DNA of 64,000 nt from Bacteroidota bacterium. Its GTDB lineage: Bacteria > Bacteroidota > Bacteroidia > Chitinophagales > Chitinophagaceae. The position numbers and the translations under genes are program-made. Below, piece after piece: positions 1 to 8,135 of the stretch (the stretch's first letter is position 1; the number at the start of each line of letters is the position of its first letter). The notes beneath the pieces were generated by a model. The model had not been told where the DNA came from, did not search any database, and was given only the letters and a program-made list of their open reading frames with translations. Location of the stretch: NCBI GenBank assembly GCA_013285905.1, contig JABDGU010000005.1, forward strand, positions 1 through 64,000, written 5' to 3'.

Positions 1-1
1 T

Positions 2-193
2 TTCCGCGTTTCTGCAAGAATTGGTTTGACGACAAATGCGAAAACGCCGTTACAAACCGAGGAGCAATTAGTTGCCAATATCCCCCGTGATCTGCTTGCT
101 ATAGCCCATCACTGGCTCATACTGCACGGGCGCTATATATGCGTGGCCCGCAGGCCTAAATGCGAAAAAATGCGGGCTAAAGCCCGCATGTAA
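2..193 (+). CDS. nth: Endonuclease III (C-terminal part, truncated by window edge, abnormal tail)
   Basis: This reading frame enters from the left edge and ends at TAA 191-193. It carries the C-terminal signature of the base-excision-repair glycosylase/AP lyase Nth: a HHWLILHGRYICVARRPKC block that matches the E. coli protein closely. In the family this leads into an Fe-S loop of the form C-x6-C-x2-C-x5-C. Here the first two cysteines are present, but after CEK the protein continues as MRAKARM and stops. Those seven codons are exactly the arms and loop of a 20-bp palindrome at 170-189. The last two cluster cysteines are therefore missing. Some Nth homologues naturally lack the cluster, but retaining half a cluster is odd. 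The identification is firm; whether the product is active is unknown. Confidence 0.85.
   Translation, partial: FRVSARIGLTTNAKTPLQTEEQLVANIPRDLLAIAHHWLILHGRYICVARRPKCEKMRAKARM
170..189. repeat. Perfect 20-bp palindrome forming the 3' end of nth
   Basis: ATGCGGGC-TAAA-GCCCGCAT. On the minus strand the loop reads TTTA, as in the hairpin at 27983-27994. It lies in frame inside nth and supplies its last codons. About 70 bases further right (roughly 190-262) the minus strand resembles the spacer of the elements at 7811 and 27854, so this may be one end of the same element family. Confidence 0.7.
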
Positions 194-277
194 ATTTTTT
201 CAAACCGATATGAAATATATTGTTGAAGAGGCGTAGTAAAATTATCCCGAAGATCAATTTCATTAAGTTAAGCAAAA

Positions 278-365
278 AGTCCGAAGGACTGGTATGATTG
301 TAGCAAAAACATAAGAGTGAAATGCTGGAAAACCCCGGAGGGGTGACATTATTCGGACGCAACAA
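278..365. repeat. Two-hairpin intergenic repeat, copy 1
   Basis: Hairpin 1 is AGTCC-GAA-GGACT (278-290) and hairpin 2 is ACCCC-GGA-GGGGT (332-344). The linker contains ATTGTAGCAA, close to the linkers of the copies at 1661, 7982 and 11954. The arms differ between copies but stay complementary. It lies between convergent nth and the thioredoxin-like gene. The remaining bases up to 431 hold a degenerate CTGCG-rich repeat and no gene. Confidence 0.6.
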
Positions 366-431
366 TTGTTCTTAATTTAATCACACCGTCGTCCTGCGAG
401 TCTCTGCGTTAATAAGTCTGCGAACTCTCAA

Positions 432-968
432 CTACCAATACTGGATAAAATCTTTCTGGTAATCTTCCCACTTCTTGGTTTTGTAGATATTCTCACCAAA
501 AAACTTCAATATCATTTCCATCGTTTTAACTTCCTGGTAGCCTGGAACAGGAACAGGATTTTGAAAACGCTCTTCCATAAATATCGCCGTTGGATAAGAC
601 AATTGTCCGTGCATCCACTCCGATGCAAGATTATTCGCTCTTAAATTAGGATCGAAATAATAGTATTTACTCATAAACCTGATCGTATCCTTCCGTTCGG
701 CATTAAACCTTACGCAATAGTATTTCTCGTTCATATACTTTATCACGTTCGGGTTCTGAAAGGTCGACGCATCCATTTTTTTGCACCATCCGCACCAGTC
801 AGTGTACATATCAACATATACTTTACGTGGCTCCTGCCTCATTTTGCCTTGCACTTCATCCATGCTTATCCAATGTATCTCTGCAGATTCATCTGCGCTT
901 TGGGCCACAACCTTCATTAAAGGGCTTATTGCCACTACAGCCAACAACACAAGTAATATACGTTTCAT
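432..968 (-). CDS. Secreted thioredoxin-like protein
   Basis: A 178-residue protein with an N-terminal signal peptide (about residues 1-22) and a thioredoxin fold. The redox motif C59-G-W-C62 follows the strand YVDMYTDW. The CGWC sequence and the KKMDASTF segment after it are typical of the DUF255/thioredoxin_7 group of periplasmic thioredoxin-like proteins in Bacteroidota. It probably reduces or isomerises disulphides in the periplasm, but the partner is unknown. It stands alone and converges with nth. The first ATG gives a clean signal peptide, so the start is secure. Confidence 0.85.
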   Translation of the reverse strand: MKRILLVLLAVVAISPLMKVVAQSADESAEIHWISMDEVQGKMRQEPRKVYVDMYTDWCGWCKKMDASTFQNPNVIKYMNEKYYCVRFNAERKDTIRFMSKYYYFDPNLRANNLASEWMHGQLSYPTAIFMEERFQNPVPVPGYQEVKTMEMILKFFGENIYKTKKWEDYQKDFIQYW

Positions 969-1059
969 GTTTATGCACCTATTTTATGGCGACGAATTTA
1001 CAATTATTCCATGTAGTTTTGGTAAATTACCACTCATTACATAAAAATTTAACGAATTC

Positions 1060-1614
1060 ATGAAGATAGCAGTGGCTGTTACAGGGGCAAGCGGGGCTAT
1101 TTATGCCAAAGTATTGCTGGAAAAACTAAGCCAATTGCAGGGGCAGGTGGAAGAAGTGGGCCTGGTATGGAGCGATAATGCATATACCGTTTGGCAGTAT
1201 GAATTAGGCAATAAGGACTATGAAAATTTTCCTTTTAAAAATTGGGCTAAAAACGATTTTATGGCGCCCTTTGCTTCCGGCTCTTCGTCTTATGAGGCAT
1301 TGCTGATCTGCCCCTGTAGCATGGGCACCCTGGGCAGAATAGCCAACGGCATCAGCAACGACCTCGTAAGCCGCGCGGCAGATGTGATGTTGAAAGAAAG
1401 GCGCAAACTAATATGCGTGGTAAGAGAAACGCCCTACAACCTCATACACCTTCGTAACATGACAACTGTAACAGAAGCAGGTGGTATAATCTGCCCCGCA
1501 ACGCCATCTTTTTACAGCATGCCCAAAACGATAGAGGAAGCAGCATATACAGTGGTACACAGAATATTACAATTACTTGGCTTAAAAGTTGATGGATATA
1601 AATGGCAAGAGTAG
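1060..1614 (+). CDS. ubiX: UbiX-family flavin prenyltransferase
   Basis: A 184-residue flavoprotein of the UbiX/Pad1 family. The start MKIAVAVTGASGAIYA is the FMN-binding loop. SGSSSYEALLICPCSMGT followed by LGRIANGISNDLVSRAADV is the family hallmark, and RETPYN near residue 125 is the prenyl-phosphate-binding region. The enzyme attaches a dimethylallyl group to FMN to make prenylated FMN for UbiD-type decarboxylases. No UbiD homologue is in the window. Because MqnB and MqnD are present, the natural client could be the UbiD-like decarboxylase of the futalosine menaquinone pathway; that is inference. Length is normal and no residues are missing. Confidence 0.9.
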   Translation: MKIAVAVTGASGAIYAKVLLEKLSQLQGQVEEVGLVWSDNAYTVWQYELGNKDYENFPFKNWAKNDFMAPFASGSSSYEALLICPCSMGTLGRIANGISNDLVSRAADVMLKERRKLICVVRETPYNLIHLRNMTTVTEAGGIICPATPSFYSMPKTIEEAAYTVVHRILQLLGLKVDGYKWQE

Positions 1615-1660
1615 TTTGATTTGTTGATAAGGTAATTGGTTAAATAGATAGTCCGTAGTA

Positions 1661-1738
1661 TTGTCCCAATAGGGACAATATATTGGTAGAACAATAAAGT
1701 AAAGATACCACCCGTCCCGTATGGGACGGTATATTGAT
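1661..1738. repeat. Two-hairpin intergenic repeat, copy 2
   Basis: Hairpin 1 is TTGTCCC-AATA-GGGACAA (1661-1678); hairpin 2 is CCGTCCC-GTAT-GGGACGG (1712-1729). The linker contains TATTGGTAGAAC. Arms are seven bases each with a 33-base spacing. It lies directly upstream of the first lipoprotein gene, whose in-frame ATG at 1721 falls inside hairpin 2 and is unlikely to be the start. Confidence 0.7.
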
Positions 1739-1756
1739 AGGTTAAAATGTTTTGTA

Positions 1757-2464
1757 TTGAAACCAACCGAGAAAATAGCGCAAATACTTCTCCTCTTTAA
1801 AGGGGCTAAGGGGGTATTTGTGCTTTTTCTATTTCTTTTTGTATTAAATAGTTGTAAAAAACAATTACCACATTACAGCATTGATTCCGATTTGAAAACG
1901 GCCTTTAATTACCAACCTGGCACTTATTGGATATACAAGGATTCCCTTAGTGGCAGAATAGACAGTTTTTATGTTACGCAAAATGTATTTCAAGCCAATG
2001 TGCCGTCTGGTGATGTTACACAAGATGAAATAACAATAAATGTAGTTGAGAAAGATATCGATGCTAATTCGACGGGGGCAACATCAATCCTTTATTATCT
2101 ATATGTGGGGGGAAATATGGTTTCAATTCAATATGCTCCTGATTCTCCTAGTCAAGGCGAATACATACTTTATAACCCATTTTTTACTTACCCTTTTCAA
2201 CTTGGAGCATTTGTATGGAAATCCGGTTTCGCGGGTTCGAGTGATGAAAGTTATTGCATGCAAATATTCCCATCTTACACTCTAAATGGCCTGGTATTCT
2301 TAAATGTTGCCGAAATACCTCATGGTTCTTCTGGACCAGGTGGTTATTTGGATACCTTTTTTGTAAATGCCGATGTGCTTATTGCCAAGATGGACCTACA
2401 TCATCCTTATGATTCGGTTGGGACAAAAGTATGGGAACTACAACGCTGGAATATTGTAAAATAG
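1757..2464 (+). CDS. Lipoprotein of unknown function, tandem paralogue A
   Basis: A secreted lipoprotein with the lipobox LFVLNSC, then a region with QPGTYWIYKDS and IDSFYV, ending in GTKVWELQRWNIVK. I do not recognise the family. The next gene is a clear paralogue sharing these segments. I chose the TTG at 1757 because similarity between the paralogues begins exactly there (MKPTEKIAQIL versus MKLNKKIEQIL) and because the upstream ATG at 1721 lies inside a palindromic repeat. The N-terminal region is coded by a CTCCTCTTTAAAGGGGCTAA-like stretch that resembles a dispersed Bacteroidota repeat. It is probably anchored to the outer membrane and may be a surface or adhesion factor, but nothing shows a specific role. 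Confidence 0.65.
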   Translation: MKPTEKIAQILLLFKGAKGVFVLFLFLFVLNSCKKQLPHYSIDSDLKTAFNYQPGTYWIYKDSLSGRIDSFYVTQNVFQANVPSGDVTQDEITINVVEKDIDANSTGATSILYYLYVGGNMVSIQYAPDSPSQGEYILYNPFFTYPFQLGAFVWKSGFAGSSDESYCMQIFPSYTLNGLVFLNVAEIPHGSSGPGGYLDTFFVNADVLIAKMDLHHPYDSVGTKVWELQRWNIVK

Positions 2465-2469
2465 AAAAC

Positions 2470-3243
2470 TTGAAACTAAATAAGAAAATAGAACAAATAC
2501 TTTTCACCTTTAAAGGGGCTAGGACCTTGTTTGTGTGTTTTTTGTTATTTACAATAATCTTATTCAGTTGCAAAAAGACAACACCTGTTAATAAACCAAT
2601 TGACCTTGATACAAAATCTCACTTCAATTTTCAATCAGGCACTTACTGGATATATAAAGATTCAATTACCGGTAGTATTGATAGTTTTTATGTAAATTCA
2701 AATATTTTCTCCTCAATACCTTATACCTATTTTCCGCCTAAAAATGGTCTCAATATTCCATTCCCAGGAACACTTGATCGTATTTCCATCGGGATTACTG
2801 ACGCTAAAACAGGTTCCGTAGGAAATATGGATACTATCTCCTACCAACTGGATATTCAAACTAGTGCCGTTTATCTATACTACAAGCCCGGTCGCACAAT
2901 GAATTATATTGTAAGCTGCCCTCTATTTACATATCCCTTTAATACCGGTACGTTTTCTGATCCTCTTATAAATGAGGAATCTGGTACAGCATATAGCTTA
3001 GAGCAACGTATTGATTCATTCACATATTGTCACCAAATTTTCCCTCAATATAATTTAGATGCACAAATTTTTTTAAATGTTGCGGAAATCTCTGTGCTTA
3101 ATGATCAGGTAAATTGGTTTTATGTTAATGATAGTATAGGAATGATAAAAATGAGATTAAATTATCCTAATGATTTAAATCATCCTTATGATCCAATTGG
3201 AACAAAAGTCTGGGAACTACAACGCTGGCACATTGTAAAATAA
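2470..3243 (+). CDS. Lipoprotein of unknown function, tandem paralogue B
   Basis: Second copy of the lipoprotein pair, with lipobox TIILFSC, shared SGTYWIYKDSITGSIDSFYV and the terminal GTKVWELQRWHIVK. The TTG at 2470 sits five bases after the stop of copy A and lines up with the TTG start of that gene. A longer frame from ATG 2431 would overlap copy A and is coded by its conserved 3' end, so I reject it. The middle region has diverged and is longer than in copy A. The pair looks like a recent tandem duplication followed by divergence. Function unknown. Confidence 0.65.
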   Translation: MKLNKKIEQILFTFKGARTLFVCFLLFTIILFSCKKTTPVNKPIDLDTKSHFNFQSGTYWIYKDSITGSIDSFYVNSNIFSSIPYTYFPPKNGLNIPFPGTLDRISIGITDAKTGSVGNMDTISYQLDIQTSAVYLYYKPGRTMNYIVSCPLFTYPFNTGTFSDPLINEESGTAYSLEQRIDSFTYCHQIFPQYNLDAQIFLNVAEISVLNDQVNWFYVNDSIGMIKMRLNYPNDLNHPYDPIGTKVWELQRWHIVK

Positions 3244-3317
3244 GAGCAATCACAAATCATAAACCACGAAGTGTTCATTGAGGCAAATAAAAATTATCAA
3301 CAACGAAATAATAAAGA

Positions 3318-4079
3318 ATGTATTCGCAATCATTAGAAAGGCTTAGAACAATAATGGATGAACTCAGGGAGCAATGCCCCTGGGATAAAAAACAGACCCT
3401 GCAAACCCTGCGCCAGCAAACGCTTGAAGAAGTGTATGAGTTGGTTGACACGATATCCGAAAACGATTATAAAGGCCTGAAGGAAGAACTGGGCGACCTT
3501 TTACTGCACATCGTTTTTTATAGCAAAATTGGCGCAGAACAAAACCAGTTTACACTGGACGATGTGATAGAAGGGGTTTGCAACAAACTGGTGGCACGTC
3601 ACCCGCATATATACAGCAACGTAAAAGTGGAAAATGATGATGATGTAAAACAGAACTGGGAAAAGCTGAAACTGAAAGAAGGTAAAAAATCGGTTTTAAG
3701 CGGCCTGCCGCCATCACTGCCGGCACTCATGAAAGCGCTCCGTTTACAAGGCAAAGCCAAGCAAGTGGGTTTTGAATGGGACCATGCCGAACAGGTAAAA
3801 GAAAAAGTGGATGAGGAAATAGCTGAATTATACGAAGCCGTTGCATCGGGCGACCAGGAGCATATAGAAGAAGAAATGGGCGATGTGCTTTTCGCACTCA
3901 TCAATTATGCCCGTTTTGTGCATGTGGACCCTGAACAGGCTTTGGAGAAAACAAACAAAAAATTCATTCGCCGCTTTCAGCAAATGGAGGAAATGGCGCA
4001 ACAACAAGGTAAAGCATTGCATGATATGAACCTCATGGAAATGGACGCCTTGTGGAACCAGGTAAAACAAAAGGAATAA
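3318..4079 (+). CDS. mazG: Nucleoside triphosphate pyrophosphohydrolase MazG
   Basis: A 253-residue MazG protein with two tandem all-alpha NTP-PPase domains. The N-terminal half has CPWDKKQTLQTLRQQTLEE followed by the Mg-binding EELGDLLLHIVFY. The C-terminal half repeats the pattern as KVDEEIAELYEA and EEMGDVLFALINYAR. It hydrolyses NTPs and dNTPs to the monophosphate and pyrophosphate, cleaning the nucleotide pool and modulating ppGpp-linked stress in E. coli. The length equals the usual full-length form. The histidine kinase starts six bases after the stop, so the two are probably co-transcribed. Confidence 0.95.
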   Translation: MYSQSLERLRTIMDELREQCPWDKKQTLQTLRQQTLEEVYELVDTISENDYKGLKEELGDLLLHIVFYSKIGAEQNQFTLDDVIEGVCNKLVARHPHIYSNVKVENDDDVKQNWEKLKLKEGKKSVLSGLPPSLPALMKALRLQGKAKQVGFEWDHAEQVKEKVDEEIAELYEAVASGDQEHIEEEMGDVLFALINYARFVHVDPEQALEKTNKKFIRRFQQMEEMAQQQGKALHDMNLMEMDALWNQVKQKE

Positions 4080-4085
4080 TATACA

Positions 4086-7000
4086 TTGTTTAAACGCTAT
4101 CCATATTGGGGTTGGCTGATACTCGGCATTTTATTGTGGAGCCTTACCGGCTACAGGTATTATCAGCACATCCGGGCCCTGCAGCCCGAAAATATGGCAC
4201 GGGCAATTGCCGACGATCTCCACAACAGGGAAAAAGCTTTAAACATATTCACAAGTAAACAGGAAGTGCTTAAAAGCATTTTCTCAGATTCTTTGGAAAG
4301 CGAAGAACAGGAAAAATTGCTGCATCTTCCTTTTTACATCTTCATCTACCACAAAGACAGCCTCACTTTCTGGAACACAAATAATATCCAGCTCACTTGC
4401 AGTTCAGAGCCCGGAAAGATAAAATTCATTCGCAGGCAGCGGGGCATTTTTCTGCAGCAGTGCATCAGCCTGCCATTTATCGATAGCCAGAAAAAACTGG
4501 TTGCCGCTATCCCTATAGTAACCTTATACCCCCAGCAAAATGATTACCTGAAGTCACGCTTTATGGCCGCAGATAATATACCCATAGAAACACAGGTTTC
4601 CGCAGATTCTGTAAAAGGCAGTATAGCAGTAAGAAACACCAACGGCATACCCGTTTTTTATCTCAAATTTCCGCAGCACATCAATACCGGGCCCTGGGTA
4701 CCCGATGGCATCTTAATTTGTTTACTGATAGCCGGCTTATTGGTCAGTATTTCCTGGATACAATTAACGATCATTTATTTTTCTAAAAGGTCTTATTTGA
4801 TCGGTCTGCTGCTTACCTGCGCTATTGTCGCCATATTGAGATGCCTCATTTACATTTATGGTTTACCCTTCGGCATCGAGAACCTCCCTGTCTTCTCTCC
4901 AAGCCTCTATGCATCCAGTATATGGTTGCCCTCTTTAGGGGCCCTTATCATTAATACGGTTTGTGTATTGTGGCTGGTGGTTTTTATTGCACGTCACACT
5001 CCCTATAAAACATTTTTCAGCAACTTAAAGCCCGGCGCCCTGAAGAATATCTTGGCAGCGCTTTTTGCTATAGCTCTCGTTATTTACCTCTTTGCCTTTG
5101 TAAAAACCATTAGCAGCCTGGTTATCGATTCAAGCATTTCGTTTGATGTAAGCCATTTTTATTCTATCAACATCTATACGATACTTGGCTTGTTTGTTAT
5201 CGTTGCCATAACGATCGTTTCCTGCCTCATTATATACCTTGTCAATACACAGCTTAGTGTTCTCACAACTAACAAATGGATCAAATACCTGCTCACGTCA
5301 GTTGTAGGCCTTGCATATGTTTTCCTTTACAGAAAAGATGGAAATTACTTTAACCTTACCCTGCTCGCATGGCTTATTTTATACATTGTACTACTGGATA
5401 TTAAAAGGCTTAAGCTGGTTGCCGACCTCTTTACACCACACATGGTTTTTTGGGCGTTTTTCATTTGCGCATTCACCACAGGCATACTCCAGTATTTTAT
5501 TGAGGTAAAAGAACACGAATCCCGGAAAATATTTGCAGGTCAATATATAGCGCCCGAAAGAGATAATGTCACCGAATATACTTTTAGTACCGTATCGGAT
5601 AAAATAGAAAATGACAAGGTGGTCCGGAGCTTTTTCAGTAAAGCCACGGATGTTGCACGCAAAACGCTTAATGAGCGTTTTGATAGCGCCTATTTCAAGG
5701 GGTCTTTAAATAAATATCGGGCTGTGCTGTACTTTTTCGATAAGAACGAACATGGCCTTTTTAACAAAGACACAACCTCTTATCAAACACTTACAAACGA
5801 AATAAACGAATCAACACCTACGCCTTCCAATACACTCTATTATAAAGAACATATACTCGACGGGCACCATTACACGGCTTATATACCCATACAAAAAGAC
5901 AGCCTCTCCGACCCTATGGGCTATGTTTTTATTGACCTCTCCCTCAAACGAACTGCTAATGAAACTGTTTATCCCGAACTGCTACAGGCGCCTGGCACAA
6001 AGCCAACTGTAAATGAAAACGAGTATGCTTATGCAGTCTATATAAACAGCCGCCTTATATCACAAACCAATAATTTCCCCTTCCCGGTTTATTTAAAAGA
6101 CACCCTTCACTCTCGCGAATTCGGTTTCAATGAAAGGTCAAGCTATTCAGAATTGCTATATAAATACAGCGACAGGAAGACAGTAGTCCTGGTCCGTTAT
6201 CATAACTATTGGTTCGAACTCACGACCCTGTTTTCCTACCTTTTTGGTATAGAAATCTCCGTTGCTGTACTCATATTATTGTACCAGTTATACCTGTCCT
6301 ACTTCACAAGCACCGTATTTATAGGCAAGTTCATTAAACTCACTTTACGCAGGCGTGTACACTATTCTATGCTCATAGCTGTACTGCTTTCGTTTTGCCT
6401 TATTGGGATTGTCACCATTCTGTTTTTTAAAGATCAATACAACACTTCCAATAAAAACAAACTACAGTCTGCCATGCAGTTTGTTGAGCAGGCTGTACAG
6501 CAATATGTAAAACAGGAAAACCTTTTCCGCAAAGACAATAGACTTGATAGTACTAACCACAGCTTCAAATACTTTATTACCAATCTTGCCAGCAGCAGGC
6601 AAATAGACATTAATGTTTACAATGATAATGGGCGGCTTAATGTTGCGTCACAGGAAGACATTTACGATAAGCACCTGCTCACTCGCCTCATAAGGCCGGA
6701 TGCATACTACCAGTTAACAACGCTTGGCAAATCAATTGTAATACAAGATGAAAAAATAGGCGCTTTATCATACCTCTCTTGCTATGTACCTGTCAGGGAC
6801 GAACGAGGTATAACACTTGCCTACATCAATGTTCCATTCTTTTCCTCCCAGAAAGACTTGAATTTTCAGATATCAAATATCGTCGTAACCCTGATAAACT
6901 TATATGCCTTCATCTTCCTGGTTTCGGGGCTTTTCACCGTTCTTATCACCCGTTGGCTCACACGCACCCTTAATGTTATAATACAGCAGTTCGGCCGCCT

Positions 7001-7796
7001 GAACCTGCAGCGCAATGAAAGGATCACCTGGCCTTATGATGATGAGATAGGCTTGCTGGTTCGCGAATATAACAGCATGGTAAAAAAAGTGGAAGAAAAT
7101 GCAATCCTGCTTGCGCAAAGCGAACGCGAAACGGCATGGCGCGAAATGGCAAGGCAGGTAGCCCACGAGATCAAGAATCCCCTCACGCCAATGAAACTGA
7201 ATATTCAGTACCTGCAGCAGGCGCTTAAAAACAACCAGGTAAACATAAAAGAGTTGGTAGACAAAGTAGCTGACTCTCTTGTCGAGCAGATAGATAACTT
7301 ATCTTACATAGCCTCCGAATTCTCGAACTTTGCTAAGATGCCCGAAGCTCGCCCGGAAAAGCTGGAACTTGGCGAACTCTTAGAACGCTGTGTGGAGTTA
7401 CATTTTAACACGCAGAACATTGCCGTCAGCCTTAATACACAGGCAGAGAATTTGTTTGTGTATGCGGACCGCAGCCAATTGCTGCGGGTTTTCAATAACC
7501 TGCTGGAAAATGCAAAACAAGCCATCCCCGAAAACAGGCACGGCAATATAGAAGTACTCATAAAAAAGGAAAATGAGTATGCGGTAGTAACGGTTTCCGA
7601 TAACGGCATCGGAATGAGCGAGGAAGTAGTTAAAAAAATATTCCACCCCTACTTCACCACAAAAACCTCAGGAACCGGACTGGGCCTGGCCATGACAAAA
7701 AAAATAATCGAATTCTGGAAAGGCGAAATTTGGTTTGATACTAAAGAAGATGAAGGCACAGTTTTCTCCATTCGTTTGCCTTTAGTAGATAATTAA
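4086..7796 (+). CDS. Very large multi-pass membrane sensor histidine kinase
   Basis: A 1236-residue kinase. The N-terminal half has a first membrane segment at about 10-28 and a cluster of roughly eight more between 205 and 470. A soluble, probably periplasmic region follows to about 730, then further membrane segments near 740, 795 and 950. The last segment leads into a HAMP-like linker, a dimerisation domain with phospho-acceptor His near 1027 (QVAHEIKNPLTPMKL) and an ATPase domain with NNLLENAKQAIP, DNGIGMS and GTGLGLAMTKKI. The H-box is of the NtrY/NtrB type, which often pairs with sigma-54 activators, but no response regulator is nearby. The start is TTG at 4086, just after mazG; no closer ATG exists. 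The signal sensed is unknown. Confidence 0.88.
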   Translation: MFKRYPYWGWLILGILLWSLTGYRYYQHIRALQPENMARAIADDLHNREKALNIFTSKQEVLKSIFSDSLESEEQEKLLHLPFYIFIYHKDSLTFWNTNNIQLTCSSEPGKIKFIRRQRGIFLQQCISLPFIDSQKKLVAAIPIVTLYPQQNDYLKSRFMAADNIPIETQVSADSVKGSIAVRNTNGIPVFYLKFPQHINTGPWVPDGILICLLIAGLLVSISWIQLTIIYFSKRSYLIGLLLTCAIVAILRCLIYIYGLPFGIENLPVFSPSLYASSIWLPSLGALIINTVCVLWLVVFIARHTPYKTFFSNLKPGALKNILAALFAIALVIYLFAFVKTISSLVIDSSISFDVSHFYSINIYTILGLFVIVAITIVSCLIIYLVNTQLSVLTTNKWIKYLLTSVVGLAYVFLYRKDGNYFNLTLLAWLILYIVLLDIKRLKLVADLFTPHMVFWAFFICAFTTGILQYFIEVKEHESRKIFAGQYIAPERDNVTEYTFSTVSDKIENDKVVRSFFSKATDVARKTLNERFDSAYFKGSLNKYRAVLYFFDKNEHGLFNKDTTSYQTLTNEINESTPTPSNTLYYKEHILDGHHYTAYIPIQKDSLSDPMGYVFIDLSLKRTANETVYPELLQAPGTKPTVNENEYAYAVYINSRLISQTNNFPFPVYLKDTLHSREFGFNERSSYSELLYKYSDRKTVVLVRYHNYWFELTTLFSYLFGIEISVAVLILLYQLYLSYFTSTVFIGKFIKLTLRRRVHYSMLIAVLLSFCLIGIVTILFFKDQYNTSNKNKLQSAMQFVEQAVQQYVKQENLFRKDNRLDSTNHSFKYFITNLASSRQIDINVYNDNGRLNVASQEDIYDKHLLTRLIRPDAYYQLTTLGKSIVIQDEKIGALSYLSCYVPVRDERGITLAYINVPFFSSQKDLNFQISNIVVTLINLYAFIFLVSGLFTVLITRWLTRTLNVIIQQFGRLNLQRNERITWPYDDEIGLLVREYNSMVKKVEENAILLAQSERETAWREMARQVAHEIKNPLTPMKLNIQYLQQALKNNQVNIKELVDKVADSLVEQIDNLSYIASEFSNFAKMPEARPEKLELGELLERCVELHFNTQNIAVSLNTQAENLFVYADRSQLLRVFNNLLENAKQAIPENRHGNIEVLIKKENEYAVVTVSDNGIGMSEEVVKKIFHPYFTTKTSGTGLGLAMTKKIIEFWKGEIWFDTKEDEGTVFSIRLPLVDN

Positions 7797-7810
7797 TCCC
7801 AATAAGCATT

Positions 7811-7936
7811 ATACCAATTAGGCTTTAATAATAGTATCACATAGTAGCTCTGACCTTCAGGTCGGGATAGTTTAAAATGCCGCCACACGGGATTTAGCCA
7901 AATAGACATTAGAGTAGTTTAAATGTCAAATAGGTA
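7811..7936. repeat. MITE-like element, degenerate copy (M1)
   Basis: The left end ACCAATTAGGCTTTAATAAT and right end AGTAGTTTAAATGTCAAATA match the ends of the better copy at 27854-28030. Inside is GACC-TTCA-GGTC (7852-7863), whose TTCA loop is the same as in the other copy, and a weak GGA-TTTA-GCC. The terminal inverted repeats are imperfect, so it looks like an old copy. Confidence 0.55.
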
Positions 7937-7981
7937 CTGTACACCTGTTGAAATTGGGCAACTTTTTATGTAAATATGTCA

Positions 7982-8048
7982 GCAGTCCATAGGACTGCAA
8001 GCTTTGTAGCCTAGTAACCAAATGTAAAACGCGCCACGTATGTGGCGC
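7982..8048. repeat. Two-hairpin intergenic repeat, copy 3
   Basis: Hairpin 1 is GCAGTCC-ATA-GGACTGC (7982-7998); hairpin 2 is GCGCCAC-GTAT-GTGGCGC (8031-8048). The linker starts AAGCTTTGTAGC. The hairpin 2 loop GTAT is identical to that at 1719-1722 although the arms are different. Confidence 0.7.
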
Positions 8049-8098
8049 AACAATTCGCGGCGGCAGATTATATTATTGGCAAAACCCAACTCGAAAGA

Positions 8099-8127
8099 AC
8101 CTTTGCGCCTCAGCGCCTTTGCGGTTA
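8099..8127. repeat. CTTTGCG / CAGCGCC dispersed repeat
   Basis: CCTTTGCGCCTCAGCGCC followed by TTTGCGGTTAA. Related degenerate forms (TCTGCGAGTNTCTGCG) occur at about 396-425, 12054-12080 and 12098-12120, and a short one near 55300. This type of repeat is common between genes in Bacteroidota; the function is unknown. Confidence 0.5.
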
Positions 8128-8135
8128 AACAATTC

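Larger units (their letters stand above)
7797..8135. other. Non-coding stretch filled with repeats
   Basis: About 340 bases between convergent genes. It holds a MITE-like element (7811-7936), a two-hairpin repeat (7982-8048) and a CTTTGCG/CAGCGCC repeat (8099-8127). No convincing gene is visible on either strand. Confidence 0.7.

Noticed and set aside
177-365. 62-codon frame on the minus strand
   Set aside because: It runs through the palindromes and two-hairpin repeat and has no protein-like pattern.
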